From: Pirellulales bacterium
GTDB lineage: Bacteria; Planctomycetota; Planctomycetia; Pirellulales; Pirellulaceae
DNA length: 61,974 bases
NCBI GenBank assembly: GCA_022451045.1
Contig: JAKUOW010000007.1
Coordinates: 1-61,974 of the forward strand
Reading direction: 5' to 3'
The notes beneath the pieces are model-generated. The model searched no databases. It was not told the origin of the DNA and saw nothing but the letters and a program-made list of their open reading frames with translations. The position numbers were made by a program, and so were the translations under genes. Shown here piece after piece: positions 1-10,358 of the stretch; positions within the stretch are counted from its first letter, which is position 1; the number at the start of each line of letters is the position of its first letter.

Positions 1-2346
1 CGATACGTTGAGTACTCTGGCAGCAGCCTTGAGTGAAGTCCGCCTGGCTAAGTAGTCCCCTGCTTCTCCGTTGTTGTCCAACCTATTGCTGGATACATCC
101 GTGGCACCGGCTCCGCTTAGCTGCTTCTTTAAATCTCGAATTTCTGAAGTCAGTTGCTCAATACTCTCGGTCAATTGAGTCTCTGATACTCCGAGTTTTT
201 GTGCTGCGGCAGCTGCAGCAGCGTCGATGTCAGCGCGTTGTTTTGCAGCACGTGGGCCGGTTAATGCAACCACGCGACGTGTTCCTGCTGCCACACCCTC
301 TTCCGATGTAATTTCCAGTTGTTCTACTTCGGACGTATTGGACAGATGCGTACCACCACACAATTCACGACTGAATTCCCCCATGGAGACCATACGCACT
401 GGATCAGGGTATTTTTCGCCAAACAGCATCATGGCACCTGCTTCCCGCGCCTCTGCCAAAGGTAATACCTGCCAATTAATGGGATCCGCATCAGAAATAC
501 GGGAATTCACATCCTGTTCGATACTAAGCAGACTCTCGTCACTTACTGGTTCAAGATTCGTAAAGTCGAATCGGAGCCAGTCTTCGTCAACCTTGGACCC
601 CTGTTGTTGTGCGTGAGACCCCAATTCACTTTGAAGTGCGTGGTGAAGGATGTGTGTTGCCGAGTGTGCACGGCGAATACCGTTGCGACGTGACTGGTCT
701 ACCGATGCTGTAAGCGTTTCGCCTGAAGCCAGCGTCCCGGAAATCAACTTGCCGTGGTGAAGGAATAACTCACCATCTTTCTGGGTATCAGTGATTTCGA
801 CCTCCACGGATTCGCTATGCAATCTGCCCCAGTCTCCGACCTGACCACCGGACTCACCGTAAAATGGTGTTTGATCTAATACAACGACGACCTGCTGGGC
901 TACTGCTTCTGTGGACTCCACTAACTGATCGTCTTCAGCGTCATCTCCAATAGTGACAACACCTTTGATCGTCGCGACCGCATCGGTTACGTCATAACCT
1001 AGGAAATCAGTTGACTGTACAGATCGTTTCAAGGCCTCAATGGGGCCCGTCTTGAATAGCTGGAATTGGTTCTTTCCTGAATCAATTCCATGCTGATCCA
1101 TCGCGTTTTGGAATCCGTCCCAGTCGAACGTAAAATTACGCTCAGCGGCCATGGCCTCAATGAGTTCGGGAGGCAATCCATTCGTTTGGTAAAGATCAGC
1201 AGCCGCAGCACCATCGACAAATTGCTGTCCATTGGACTCCATTGATGCGAACATCTGATCAATACGAATCAGGCCATCGCCAATGTTGCCAAGAAAAGAT
1301 TCTTTTTTTTTATTTATGAGTCTTGCAACGAGATCTACACTTTTGCTTATTTCCGGATACGCAGTTTGCATCTGGACCACAACGGGTTGTACCAACTGAT
1401 AGAGAAAAGGATCCCTTAAATTCATTTGGTGGCCGTCGAGGACGGCCCGCCGAAGGAGTCGCCGTATGACATATTTTTCCTTGTTCGGTCCGGGATACAC
1501 ATTTTCATGAACTGCAAATACACAAGCACGAACGTGATCCGCGATACGGCGTAATCGCCTTCCTTCATCGCTGTTTGGATCATAGTTTACACCACACACT
1601 TCGCCCGCCGCTTCCACAATGGGCCTGAGTATGTCGATGTGGTAGTTGGTGTCTTGTCCCTGCATCACCGATGCAATCCGTTCAAGCCCCATTCCTGTAT
1701 CGATGTTTTTACTTGGAAGTGGACGAAGGTTATCCGGTGGGTCACCAACGCGATTAAACTGTGTAAACACTAAGTTCCAAATCTCAACTTCTTCGCCCTT
1801 GGGATCGAGATAAAAGATTTCGCTGCAGGGACCACAAACGCCATCCGGTCCGCCACTCGGTGCACCTGCCGGCCAGAAATTGTCATCCTCGCCCATCCGT
1901 GTAATCTTGCTAGGTGCTAAGCCAACTTTGTTCTCCCAGATTCCGGCGGCCTCATCATCATCTAGATATACCGTGACAGTGAGACGGTCCTGATCGAGCC
2001 CAAGCCATTGTTTGGAAGTAAGAAACTCCCATGCCCACTGAATAGCATCTTCCTTGAAATAATCGCCAAAAGAGAAGTTACCGAGCATTTCAAAAAACGT
2101 GTGGTGATAGGCTGTACGGCCGACATTATCAATGTCACCGGTTCGCAAACACTTTTGACTCGTCGTTGCCCGTGTAAAATCCAGCTTTACTTTTCCAAGA
2201 AAATGGTCTTTAAACTGGTTCATGCCGGCTGGACTAAACAGTACCGATGGATCCCATGTCGGAACGAGCACATCGCTATCGCAACGCGTGTGACCTTTGG
2301 ATTCGAAAAATGCTAGGTACTTTTCACGGATCTCGTTTGTATTCAT
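1..2346 (-). CDS. alaS: Alanyl-tRNA synthetase (C-terminus cut by window edge)
   Basis: Charges tRNA-Ala with alanine in the cytoplasm. The minus-strand frame is open from the ATG at 2346 to base 1 (782 codons). The protein begins MNTNEIREKYLAFFESKGH and continues with the class II aminoacylation core (FSPAGMNQFKDHFLG, CLRTGDIDNVGRT, HHTFFEMLGNFSFGD). The editing-domain zinc motif is present as HSATHILHH (about 642-665 on the plus strand) and CGGTH further on. AlaRS is usually about 870-880 residues, so only the C-Ala tail lies outside the window. A long T-run near 1305-1320 does not break the frame. The gene diverges from recA. Partial only because of the window edge. Confidence 0.95.
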   Translation of the reverse strand, partial: MNTNEIREKYLAFFESKGHTRCDSDVLVPTWDPSVLFSPAGMNQFKDHFLGKVKLDFTRATTSQKCLRTGDIDNVGRTAYHHTFFEMLGNFSFGDYFKEDAIQWAWEFLTSKQWLGLDQDRLTVTVYLDDDEAAGIWENKVGLAPSKITRMGEDDNFWPAGAPSGGPDGVCGPCSEIFYLDPKGEEVEIWNLVFTQFNRVGDPPDNLRPLPSKNIDTGMGLERIASVMQGQDTNYHIDILRPIVEAAGEVCGVNYDPNSDEGRRLRRIADHVRACVFAVHENVYPGPNKEKYVIRRLLRRAVLDGHQMNLRDPFLYQLVQPVVVQMQTAYPEISKSVDLVARLINKKKESFLGNIGDGLIRIDQMFASMESNGQQFVDGAAAADLYQTNGLPPELIEAMAAERNFTFDWDGFQNAMDQHGIDSGKNQFQLFKTGPIEALKRSVQSTDFLGYDVTDAVATIKGVVTIGDDAEDDQLVESTEAVAQQVVVVLDQTPFYGESGGQVGDWGRLHSESVEVEITDTQKDGELFLHHGKLISGTLASGETLTASVDQSRRNGIRRAHSATHILHHALQSELGSHAQQQGSKVDEDWLRFDFTNLEPVSDESLLSIEQDVNSRISDADPINWQVLPLAEAREAGAMMLFGEKYPDPVRMVSMGEFSRELCGGTHLSNTSEVEQLEITSEEGVAAGTRRVVALTGPRAAKQRADIDAAAAAAAQKLGVSETQLTESIEQLTSEIRDLKKQLSGAGATDVSSNRLDNNGEAGDYLARRTSLKAAARVLNVS

Positions 2347-2812
2347 GTCGGCTTCGTCAAACAGGAATCATCGTTGGTTTTCGTCGTTAAGCTTCCATCA
2401 TATAACAGCTTTTCAATTACGGGCAGTACGACATTTAAGCAAGTCGTATAGATAGAACGGTTAGACGGAATCAGCAGTTTGATTGATTGACGAAGTGCTC
2501 ACCTGATGAGGCAGTGGAACTCTGCCCGATCCCATATGAAAACTTTTCTCACCTTTTTTGAGATTTCCATTTCTCAGTGACCAAACGTGTCAAACCTCTT
2601 ATCGATAATCCCAACATCAAAGAGAAAAACTCTTGTCAAGAAACGAAAACGCCGATATAGTGTTCAGATGTTCAGTAATGTTTTTTTGTACAGATAACCT
2701 GAAAAAAGTGGTTAACACCACATCACAAACAACACTTCTGTCACACCAGGCGGTAAAAACTGACAACTTGAGTTGAAAGAATTGGGTCATTTTCACATAA
2801 AGGAAGGCAGAC
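2347..2812. other. Divergent alaS/recA intergenic region
   Basis: These 466 bp separate the divergent alaS and recA starts and must hold both promoters. I see no credible ORF. A small hairpin (GGCAG, 7-nt loop, CTGCC) lies at 2510-2526. A direct repeat TGTTCAGATGTTCAG lies at about 2660-2674. I found no recognisable LexA box of the proteobacterial (CTGT-N8-ACAG) or Gram-positive (GAAC-N4-GTTC) type, and no T-box core on the alaS side. There is no recX on either side. Confidence 0.5.
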
Positions 2813-3976
2813 ATGGCCATAGCGAAGGAAGCTAACGCATCAAGCACGGACAAGGTAACTGGAAAAAAGATGTCAAAGAAGACAACCGCCAAGAGCAAAA
2901 AGAATTCAAAAGCTGACTCGACTCCGGCATTCCTGAAGGAGAACGAAACGCTCAACAATACGCTTCAGCAGATTGAAAAGCAATTTGGTGATGGAGCCAT
3001 CATGCCGCTCGGCGCCGGCAAGAAGCTTGAAATCGACTGTATTCCAACTGGCAGTCTCTCACTCGATGTAGCACTTGGGGGACGAGGAATCCCACGCGGA
3101 CGTATCATCGAAGTGTTCGGCCCTGAATCCAGCGGTAAAACGACACTGGCACTGCATATTGCCGCAGAAGCACAAAAAGGTAATGGAATTGCGGCCATCA
3201 TTGACGCTGAACATGCCTTTGACCCCAGTTGGGGTAAAAAACTCGGTGTTAATCTGGAAACGCTATTGGTCAGCCAGCCCAACAGCGGTGAAGAAGCAAT
3301 GCAGATTTGCGAAATGCTCGTTAAATCCAATGCAGTCGATGTCATCATCATCGACTCGGTTGCAGCATTGATCCCGAAAAAAGAACTAGACGGTGAAATC
3401 GGTGATTCACACGTCGGCCTGCAAGCTCGGCTGATGAGCCAGTCCATGAGAAAACTGACCGGTGCCATCGCCAAAAGCAAGTCTGCTGTAATCTTCATCA
3501 ATCAAATCCGAGAAAAAATTGGCGTAATGTTCGGTAGTCCGGAAACAACACCTGGCGGCCGCGCGTTGAAGTTCTATAGCTCATGTCGGATCGATGTCCG
3601 ACGAATTGGTCAGCTCAAGGATGGTGATCAGGTCGTCGGACAACGCGTCCGTACAAAAATCGTTAAGAACAAAGTCGCACCGCCATTTCGTATTGCTGAA
3701 TTTGACATGATGCACACCAACGGCATCAGCTACGAAGGGGATTTGCTCGACCTAGGTATTAAACACTCTGTGATCTCGCGAAGTGGATCATGGTTTAAGC
3801 TAGACGACACTTATCTCGGACAAGGGAAAGAGAAAGCTCGCAACTTCCTGATAGAAAATCCTGACGTCACGCAGGATATTCACGATAGAATCATGAGTGT
3901 AGCCGGTTTTGGCACTGATGATGAAGATGACGTGGAAGTTCCCCTTGCCGAAGATGAAAATGAGCCAAACAGTTGA
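2813..3976 (+). CDS. recA: Recombinase RecA
   Basis: DNA strand-exchange ATPase for homologous recombination and the SOS response. All core motifs are visible: Walker A GPESSGKT (residues 103-110), IDAEHAFDP, Walker B VIIIDS (about 167-172), loop L1 around [19 protein letters not shown], and loop L2 [20 protein letters not shown]. At 387 residues it is longer than the usual 350 or so. The excess is an N-terminal Lys/Ser/Thr-rich extension of about 45 residues before the canonical start. The C-terminus is acidic, as is normal. The start is the ATG at 2813 with AAGGAAGG just upstream. An internal ATG at 2870 would remove half of the extension. The stop overlaps the start of the next gene. Confidence 0.97.
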   Translation: MAIAKEANASSTDKVTGKKMSKKTTAKSKKNSKADSTPAFLKENETLNNTLQQIEKQFGDGAIMPLGAGKKLEIDCIPTGSLSLDVALGGRGIPRGRIIEVFGPESSGKTTLALHIAAEAQKGNGIAAIIDAEHAFDPSWGKKLGVNLETLLVSQPNSGEEAMQICEMLVKSNAVDVIIIDSVAALIPKKELDGEIGDSHVGLQARLMSQSMRKLTGAIAKSKSAVIFINQIREKIGVMFGSPETTPGGRALKFYSSCRIDVRRIGQLKDGDQVVGQRVRTKIVKNKVAPPFRIAEFDMMHTNGISYEGDLLDLGIKHSVISRSGSWFKLDDTYLGQGKEKARNFLIENPDVTQDIHDRIMSVAGFGTDDEDDVEVPLAEDENEPNS

Positions 3977-5492
3977 TCAAGCATCGCGTGCGTGCGTCCA
4001 ACTAGACAATTTTGGTGGTAGTAAGTTGCGCGATCGGTCCAAATCTGGATCGATCGTGCTTCTTTTTTGCACTCTGATCACATTCACTCTGCTACTCATT
4101 ACACCGATCGATTCAACAGTCATCGCTCAACCCCCTTCCTCACCCACCGCCTTAGACCAATTAACATCCTCGCTAAAGGAAATTGTTAAAAGGTCGAGAC
4201 ATTCCATTGTCACCATCACTCGATCCGTTACACCCTCAGATGCTACCGTGATTCGCCCAAGTGACCCTGAATTCAATCCCAGCGAATTTACTACCGGTAT
4301 CGTCATCTCAAATACTGGCCATATCCTCACCGCGTATCATACGCTTGGCCAGCCAGATAAGAATTCCTATTTCATCTTCGGACAACCCAAAACCGCTGAT
4401 AATCCGTTATGGATAGGTGAGGCAACGATTCATGCAGCAGATCCTTGGATGGATCTGGCTGTCCTGAAAATCGATGATGTGGATTTAATCAAAACTGATG
4501 TAACTAAAATGGTTGATCAGGATTTACCAACCATTGCGTTTATGTTGCAAGCCTCAGCATCTTATACAACGAACAATCAATTCGCTTCTCAGCTCGTCGT
4601 ACTCAATGAATCCCGCAACTTCGTAAACAATGCGGATCAACCAAATGAGAAAAACATCAGAAACCGATACGAACATGGTGGCTTGCTAGTAGCCGTTCCG
4701 GCAACGCGGCCGGCATCAGGAAATATCGTACTCGACGAGAATGGAAGCTTGCTGGGAATCAGTACGCTTAGAATTCCCATCGCCGAATTTATTCCGGGAG
4801 CTGCACGTATCATGCCCACCGATGCGACGTTTTTGAGTGCACTGGAGTCGCTTATTGCTGGTCAACCAACCGATCCGCCGTTGCTGGGAATCTCATTTAA
4901 AAATGGGAATTCAACAATAGGCACAGCCACAGAATTAGGTGTATTGGTAAATCGTGTTGGTACGGCTACACCTGCATTACTCTCAGGGCTTAAACCAAGT
5001 GATCGGGTCATCGCGATCAATTCTATAAACGTGAAATCCAGTGCTCACGCACAGGATCTCATTGCCAGATCATTTGCTGGTGAAAAGACTTCCATTTCAG
5101 TGGTTAGACAAGGTAATGCAACGATCATGCTATTTAACCTAACCCTCGCTAAGCGCTTTAATCAACACGCACAACCACCAATTGCATCTGTTGATCCTTA
5201 CAGATTTGAAGGAATTACTGTCGAATACGTAACTGCCTCCTCACCGGCTGATTTTCGACGGTATGCAGCGGACATACCACAATCAGGTGCCGTATTAACA
5301 GACTCGGTGGAGTTGAATTCACCAGCATGGAACGCTGGTCTACGAGCAGGCATGCTCATTGCAACCGTCAACAACAGACCGTGCGCGTCACCGTTTGAAT
5401 TTCGCAAAATAACGGAATCTCTTTCAGATACACAAGCCAATCTGGACGTCATCCAGTCAGGTAAGCGATTGACCATTTCAATCCGGCGCTAG
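3960..5492 (+). CDS. HtrA/DegP-like trypsin-fold protease with two PDZ domains, degenerate active-site loop
   Basis: Probable envelope serine protease or protease-like chaperone. From the ATG at 3960 (510 aa) there is one N-terminal hydrophobic anchor at about residues 32-50. A trypsin-like domain follows with His127 (TAYHTL), Asp165 (DPWMDLAVL) and a serine loop in which the usual GNSGGP reads RPASGN (Ser253). PDZ-like domains lie at about 295-380 and 400-505. An upstream in-frame ATG at 3909 lies deep inside recA, so 3960, 17 bp before the recA stop, is preferred; a TTG at 4026 is also possible. The overlap suggests translational coupling to recA. Whether the protease is active is uncertain because the oxyanion-hole loop is altered. 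Confidence 0.75.
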   Translation: MSQTVDQASRACVQLDNFGGSKLRDRSKSGSIVLLFCTLITFTLLLITPIDSTVIAQPPSSPTALDQLTSSLKEIVKRSRHSIVTITRSVTPSDATVIRPSDPEFNPSEFTTGIVISNTGHILTAYHTLGQPDKNSYFIFGQPKTADNPLWIGEATIHAADPWMDLAVLKIDDVDLIKTDVTKMVDQDLPTIAFMLQASASYTTNNQFASQLVVLNESRNFVNNADQPNEKNIRNRYEHGGLLVAVPATRPASGNIVLDENGSLLGISTLRIPIAEFIPGAARIMPTDATFLSALESLIAGQPTDPPLLGISFKNGNSTIGTATELGVLVNRVGTATPALLSGLKPSDRVIAINSINVKSSAHAQDLIARSFAGEKTSISVVRQGNATIMLFNLTLAKRFNQHAQPPIASVDPYRFEGITVEYVTASSPADFRRYAADIPQSGAVLTDSVELNSPAWNAGLRAGMLIATVNNRPCASPFEFRKITESLSDTQANLDVIQSGKRLTISIRR

Positions 5493-5510
5493 TTCGAAAT
5501 CATACTAGCG
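5487..5510. terminator. Short inverted repeat across convergent stop codons
   Basis: CGCTAGT (5487-5493) and ACTAGCG (5504-5510) form a 7-bp stem with a 10-nt loop, spanning the stops of the HtrA-like gene and thpR. There is no U-tract on either strand, so a termination role is only a guess. Confidence 0.3.
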
Positions 5511-6069
5511 AACTCCGTCCAACTACCTCGTAGCGTGGGCCATCCGGTCCCAGAAAACTGCTGTACACTACGATCTCCTCCGCCAGAAATTCTACAGATG
5601 GTTCCTCTGCATATTTATCCATCACGGCTCTAAGCTTATCCGCATCCAATTCACGACTACGCACACGAGCAAGGGTTACATGTGGGTGATATTTTTTGGT
5701 TTCACCTGGATAACCGAGATTGGAAAGTCCTTGATCGATCAGGTCATGCAAAGCACCAAGCTGCTCACTACCTTCTGTTGTACCCCACCAAATCACACGA
5801 AGCCGTTCACGGTCTGGAAACGCGCCGGTTCCTGAAGCAACCACAGAAAACTTCGGTGTCATTAAGGCTGCCTGAGTTACCACCCTGCACACATTGACCG
5901 TTTCTTCTATTTGGATTTCACCCAGAAACTTCAGCGTGATGTGAAGGTTTTCGCGATGAACTATACGAACAGCATCACCACATTGTGCCAAGTCGCCCAT
6001 GATCGATTCAGCAGCATCCCTTGTCGAACTTGACAAGTTAATTGCAATAAAAGTCCGAACGGGTTTCAT
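5500..6069 (-). CDS. thpR: RNA 2',3'-cyclic phosphodiesterase (LigT/ThpR family)
   Basis: 2H-phosphoesterase that opens 2',3'-cyclic phosphate ends on RNA. At 189 residues it has the normal length for the family. Both catalytic HxTx motifs are present: HITL (residues 43-46, followed by KFLGE) and HVTL (130-133, followed by ARVR). The N-terminus MKPVRTFIAINL is typical. It lies 62 bp downstream of the PfkB kinase on the same strand and probably shares its transcript. It is convergent with the HtrA-like gene (7-bp gap). Confidence 0.9.
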   Translation of the reverse strand: MKPVRTFIAINLSSSTRDAAESIMGDLAQCGDAVRIVHRENLHITLKFLGEIQIEETVNVCRVVTQAALMTPKFSVVASGTGAFPDRERLRVIWWGTTEGSEQLGALHDLIDQGLSNLGYPGETKKYHPHVTLARVRSRELDADKLRAVMDKYAEEPSVEFLAEEIVVYSSFLGPDGPRYEVVGRSSLV

Positions 6070-6131
6070 TTGATTTACGGATCTTCCTTCTAAGGTCGAA
6101 AGATGTTTGAATGCCAGTGTCGCTAATACAA

Positions 6132-7037
6132 TTAAGTGAAATTCACCGCAGATTTAAATCGTTCAAACCGCGCATCAAGATCCAACTTTTCAATCTGGCG
6201 CATTTTATCAAGGCTAAAATCTTCGACGTTGTAACTCGCCACAAGAGTCCCATACACGAGTGCTCTTCTGATGGATGCTGGGGACGTATCATCGACACTT
6301 GCAAGATATCCCATCATGCCCCCGGCAAAGCTGTCACCAGCACCGGTAGGATCTTTCACTGCGTCGGTCGGATATGCAGGCAATACAAACATATCATCGG
6401 CTGAAACATACAATGCTCCGTGCTCACCTTTCTTTAACACAACAAATGACACACCCAGATCCAAAACTGCTTTCGCAGCTGTAACAAGATTTTCATGCCC
6501 TGTAAGCAACTTCGCTTCACTGTCATTTAGGACGAGTCCATCGATGCGTTTAAGCAAATCGAGTAATGAATCACGATGCTCGTTAATCCATAAGTCCATC
6601 GTATCGGCAACGACTAGCTTTGGTGATTCAACCTGATCTAACACTTTCATCTGAATAGCCGGCATTCCATTCGCCAAAAACACGTATGGCGTCGACTTGT
6701 ATGACTCCGGCAGCACTGGGTCAAAAGTGCCAAACACATTGAGATTCACATCCAGAGTCTCACGGTCATTCATATTGGGAAGGTATTTTCCCGTCCAGTT
6801 AAAGGTCTTTTCACTGTCTACTTTTACAAGACCGGCTGTGTCGACGTTACGATCTTCAAGTAACTGGGTGTGCGCATCCGGCCAATCACCGCCCACGACA
6901 CCGACCAGATTTACCTTTGTGAAATAACTCGCAGCATATGAAAAATAGGTTGCGCTGCCACCGATCACATTGTCCCTACGCTCCGTAGGTGTTTCCACAC
7001 TATCAAACGCAATAGAACCAACCACCAATAACGACAT
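6132..7037 (-). CDS. PfkB-family carbohydrate kinase
   Basis: Ribokinase-fold enzyme that phosphorylates a sugar or nucleoside with ATP; the substrate cannot be told from sequence. The N-terminal strand carries VGSIAFDSVE and GGSATYFSYA (PfkB signature 1 region). Signature 2, DPTGAGDSFAGG, is at residues 229-240 with the catalytic base Asp235. The length (301 aa) is normal for the family. It is the first gene of a likely two-gene unit with thpR. The start ATG at 7037 has AAGGAAA upstream. Confidence 0.88.
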   Translation of the reverse strand: MSLLVVGSIAFDSVETPTERRDNVIGGSATYFSYAASYFTKVNLVGVVGGDWPDAHTQLLEDRNVDTAGLVKVDSEKTFNWTGKYLPNMNDRETLDVNLNVFGTFDPVLPESYKSTPYVFLANGMPAIQMKVLDQVESPKLVVADTMDLWINEHRDSLLDLLKRIDGLVLNDSEAKLLTGHENLVTAAKAVLDLGVSFVVLKKGEHGALYVSADDMFVLPAYPTDAVKDPTGAGDSFAGGMMGYLASVDDTSPASIRRALVYGTLVASYNVEDFSLDKMRQIEKLDLDARFERFKSAVNFT

Positions 7038-7156
7038 GATTTTCCTTCAACAATGGAGATTTGTAATAAACAACCCGCATTATACAATGGTGCCAAATAC
7101 TGGATAGAACCTCTTCAAAAAGCCATTGATCGCAAGCCTAAACTGGGATACGACAT

Positions 7157-8623
7157 ATGACGCACCATCGCACAGCTCTGTTTTGCCTATTCATATTTAC
7201 GACAACATACGCTCAAGCCGGCGAGTGGAATCAGTGGCTCGGACCGCATCGTAATGGTATGGCAATCGACAGTCCGGCACTTATTGAAAGCTTGCCGGAA
7301 CGTGGCATCAAACCAAATTGGATTGTTAACCAGGACACGATTCCTGGAATCTCATCCTCCGGTTGGGCTAGTCCAATCGTGACGGAAGATTATGTCTTGT
7401 TATTCACACACAAAAAGACAAAGACGATCGATGGAAAATTGCCCCCTGTTAAATTCCCTTACCTTCCGCCCGAGAAACGTACAGGGATGACGGATGAGGA
7501 ATACAAACAATATGAAGTAAACCGGCGTGACGAACAGCAGCGTCGTGCAAAATCCTATCGCTATGATGAATTCTTGTATTGTCTCCATCGTAAAAATGGA
7601 AAACTAGTTTGGTCAAATGAACACTCAAGCGTGTATACCCGTTTTGCTCAATCTGCATCTCCGACCGTCAACGACGGGCGAGTGTTCCTGCAAAGTGCTG
7701 GCCGACTTGCACGTTGCGTAGATCTTAACACCGGTAAAGAGATTTGGAGTACTCAGATCCCGGGAGAATTCCGTGATGAGTATCTCCAATCTTCGTTTCT
7801 CGTTGTTAGAAATATCGCAATTACCCTCAGTCGGGGACTCATCGCTTTTGATGCTGATAACGGCGACATCCTTTGGCAAATAGACAACGAAGATGGACAG
7901 GTAAGTCATTGCAGTCCGGCTATTTGGGACAGTCCCGATGGTCCGGTTGTGATCTGTAATATTGGAGGCGGAGATACCAAAGCTGTACTGGCGTCCACAG
8001 GGGAGACCGTCTGGGAATTGAATGTCGGGGCGAATCACTCGTCTCCGTTAGTATTTGAAGACAAGCTCATTCTCTACAGCAGCAGCAGAAAAAATGGCTT
8101 GCTCTGTTTTGAGTTAAATAACCAAGTACCAAAACAGCTTTGGCAATACCGTGGTGTCGCTGATTCTGGTAGTACTCCGGTGATCTCCAATGGCCTGGTA
8201 TTTGCTCAAGGAGAGCGACGATTGGCATGTATCGATTTATCAGACGGTCGTGAACAGTGGATGACAATGCTAGATATGAATCGTCCACGATACTCATCAC
8301 TTATTTCAGCAGATAATCAAGTGTTCTACGGATTCGATGGGGTATTAGCGTTCAAGGCATCGAAAAAAGAATTCACTCCTACCATGAGAGCCAAGATTGA
8401 CCGTGACGGCTTATTAGCGGATGAAGAGGTATTTCGGGAAAAACTAGGTATCAACAATCTGGAAAGAACGGCCGAAGGTCAAATTGAAGCGGAAAAGCTG
8501 TGGAACAGGCAGTTTTCAAACGGGCCGTTGGTTTGCACGACTCCCGCCATTGCAGACGGCGTATTGTTTATACGGCTCAAGCACGGTATTGCTTGCTATG
8601 ATCTCTCATCGCGGTCGCAATAA
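7157..8623 (+). CDS. Secreted PQQ-type beta-propeller protein
   Basis: Exported protein with repeated propeller blades of the PQQ/BamB type. An N-terminal signal peptide (about residues 1-21, ending AQAG) is followed by the planctomycete-typical WNQWLGPHRNG segment. Blade signatures include GKLVWSNE, GKEIWSTQ, GDILWQID, GETVWELN and GREQWMT, with terminal Trp residues as in PQQ enzyme repeats. No catalytic residues for PQQ or calcium binding are recognised, so it may be a scaffold or binding protein. A second member of the same family (24676-25920) is in this window. The convergent neighbour is an acidic membrane protein. Confidence 0.82.
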   Translation: MTHHRTALFCLFIFTTTYAQAGEWNQWLGPHRNGMAIDSPALIESLPERGIKPNWIVNQDTIPGISSSGWASPIVTEDYVLLFTHKKTKTIDGKLPPVKFPYLPPEKRTGMTDEEYKQYEVNRRDEQQRRAKSYRYDEFLYCLHRKNGKLVWSNEHSSVYTRFAQSASPTVNDGRVFLQSAGRLARCVDLNTGKEIWSTQIPGEFRDEYLQSSFLVVRNIAITLSRGLIAFDADNGDILWQIDNEDGQVSHCSPAIWDSPDGPVVICNIGGGDTKAVLASTGETVWELNVGANHSSPLVFEDKLILYSSSRKNGLLCFELNNQVPKQLWQYRGVADSGSTPVISNGLVFAQGERRLACIDLSDGREQWMTMLDMNRPRYSSLISADNQVFYGFDGVLAFKASKKEFTPTMRAKIDRDGLLADEEVFREKLGINNLERTAEGQIEAEKLWNRQFSNGPLVCTTPAIADGVLFIRLKHGIACYDLSSRSQ

Positions 8624-8699
8624 CCCCAGAACAGAAGATCGCAAAAGCGCAATTAAGCATCAGGAGCAATACACTCTCGAATCAGAATTGATTGGGAAA

Positions 8700-10358
8700 C
8701 TAAGCTGCCTGACCACGACGCATTCGGCTAAGGCGCTTTCTCAGTTTCTTGCGTTGATTCTTGGACATGCGTGGCCAATCGTACTGAGCTAACAACATTT
8801 CCTCTTCCTCATTTTGAGGAACGGGAGGCATCGCACCGCCGTGATTAAATGAGGAGTTTGGCATTTTGACAACGGATGATTTGGGGCTGTTTGGCTCTTC
8901 TTCAGATGCCACTTGCGCCTCTTCCGAATCGGTGCTGGATATACTTTTACCGTCCGGTCCAAGGATCACCGAAGGACGGCTCTCTGAGTCTGACTCAACC
9001 TCACTTACGGCATCGTGCTCATCAATAGACTGTGTTGCAGCGGTTTCCTCCGTTTCAATTTCATCCGACTTATGTTGTTCAGCTGCAATTCTCTCAAGTT
9101 CTTTTTGTTCACGCTCAAGTTGCGCCAGGAGCTCAACCTCTTCATCATCCCAACCCGCATCTTTAAACTGAGAGATTATATCTGAACCATCTTCAACCAC
9201 TGATCCTTCAAAGGTCTCTTGTTCGTAGGAATCCTCTTCTTCATATTCAGCATACGAGTATTCCAGGCTTTCATCTTCTTCGTATTCAGTCTCGTAGTGC
9301 TCATCATAGTCTGCCACATCATCAACATGATCTTCTTCATCATCAACAGATTCGTAAGCTGCAATGTCTTCTTCTAATTCTTCCTCTAAATCCTCTTCGT
9401 GATCTTCTTCGGAAACTTCAACAACATATTCTGATTCTTCATCAGCATGTGATTCAGTTAAAATATCATTGTCTTGCTCATCTTCAGCCTGCACGTTACT
9501 GGATTGCGCTACATTTTCAGTCGATTGGGAGTCGTCCACATTGATAGGTTGAATCCGTCGCGTCGTACGTCGAACTTCGTTATGGTTCATCTCCGGAGCA
9601 TAGACTTGCGCGTCGAGATAGATTCGCCGTGCGAAGAACCATGTGGCCATAACATACGCTAGCAAACCAGAGTGGATCAGCAGTGCTTTTGCAGCCAAGG
9701 TTGCTTGTGGCCACAGGCCCATGGTAATCACGGCTGCAGCGATGAGTGCCGTCAGCCCGCACGCCGACGTGAGACAAATAAGTGGACGGTATCGTGTTTC
9801 AATGAGCACACGAATCATCTGGTACCCACAAATCAAGGATAATACAGCTACCCACCAGGCTGATGCATTACTCCAAACACCATCAATTTCCATCGGCTCA
9901 ATGACCATAGAGATCATGCGATGAACTCCCGTTGCGGCATCAATACTAAGCAAGATCGCAACAATACCTATCCACAACCAGCAGCGATAATTTCCCCGGT
10001 AATCATCCATACGATGGCGTCGCAGCAAGTAAAGTTGAACGGATGCTGCAGCGATAAGGAGCAATAAAAAGGACATAAACCAGGCAGAGATGCTACCAGG
10101 TGCTAGCAATTCAAATAATCCTGCAGGAGCCAGCTCAGCCGTTTCTGCCCAGCGATATCCACGGTGAATTCCGTAGACGGAAATTATTCCAAGCAGAAGG
10201 ATAGACAAATATGCCCAAAGACTGCGCGGGATGAGATCTGTAAGACGCGGTTGATTCCGTCTAAGTGCCTTCTCATGATATCGGCCTAAAACGCTCGGAT
10301 GAGGCGTACCAACAGTCTCACCACTGATGATATCTTGCTTTCTACTGCGTTTTTTCAT
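8700..10358 (-). CDS. Multi-pass membrane protein with long acidic tail and basic C-terminus
   Basis: I do not recognise the family. From the ATG at 10358 (552 aa; GAGAAG upstream, preferred over the TTG at 10373) there is a basic N-terminus. About six hydrophobic segments follow between residues 45 and 265. A cytoplasm-like tail of nearly 250 residues is dominated by Glu and Asp. The last 25 residues are strongly basic (NQRKKLRKRLSRMRRG). The alternation of acidic and basic blocks suggests a disordered, charge-patterned region rather than an enzyme. It is convergent with the PQQ propeller gene. The function is unknown. Confidence 0.75.
   Translation of the reverse strand: MKKRSRKQDIISGETVGTPHPSVLGRYHEKALRRNQPRLTDLIPRSLWAYLSILLLGIISVYGIHRGYRWAETAELAPAGLFELLAPGSISAWFMSFLLLLIAAASVQLYLLRRHRMDDYRGNYRCWLWIGIVAILLSIDAATGVHRMISMVIEPMEIDGVWSNASAWWVAVLSLICGYQMIRVLIETRYRPLICLTSACGLTALIAAAVITMGLWPQATLAAKALLIHSGLLAYVMATWFFARRIYLDAQVYAPEMNHNEVRRTTRRIQPINVDDSQSTENVAQSSNVQAEDEQDNDILTESHADEESEYVVEVSEEDHEEDLEEELEEDIAAYESVDDEEDHVDDVADYDEHYETEYEEDESLEYSYAEYEEEDSYEQETFEGSVVEDGSDIISQFKDAGWDDEEVELLAQLEREQKELERIAAEQHKSDEIETEETAATQSIDEHDAVSEVESDSESRPSVILGPDGKSISSTDSEEAQVASEEEPNSPKSSVVKMPNSSFNHGGAMPPVPQNEEEEMLLAQYDWPRMSKNQRKKLRKRLSRMRRGQAA

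Noticed and set aside
2503-2535. Hammerhead-ribozyme-like CTGATGA followed by a GGCAG/CTGCC stem
   Set aside because: The required GAAA after stem II is absent (CGATCC here) and no stem I/III pairing is evident.
2347-2812. SOS box for recA or T-box for alaS
   Set aside because: No LexA-type dyad of known classes and no T-box core sequence could be found by eye on either strand.
3909-3959. Upstream ATG for the HtrA-like protein
   Set aside because: It would extend the protein into recA by a further 51 bp with an atypical Met/Lys-rich N-terminus; the ATG at 3960 is sufficient.
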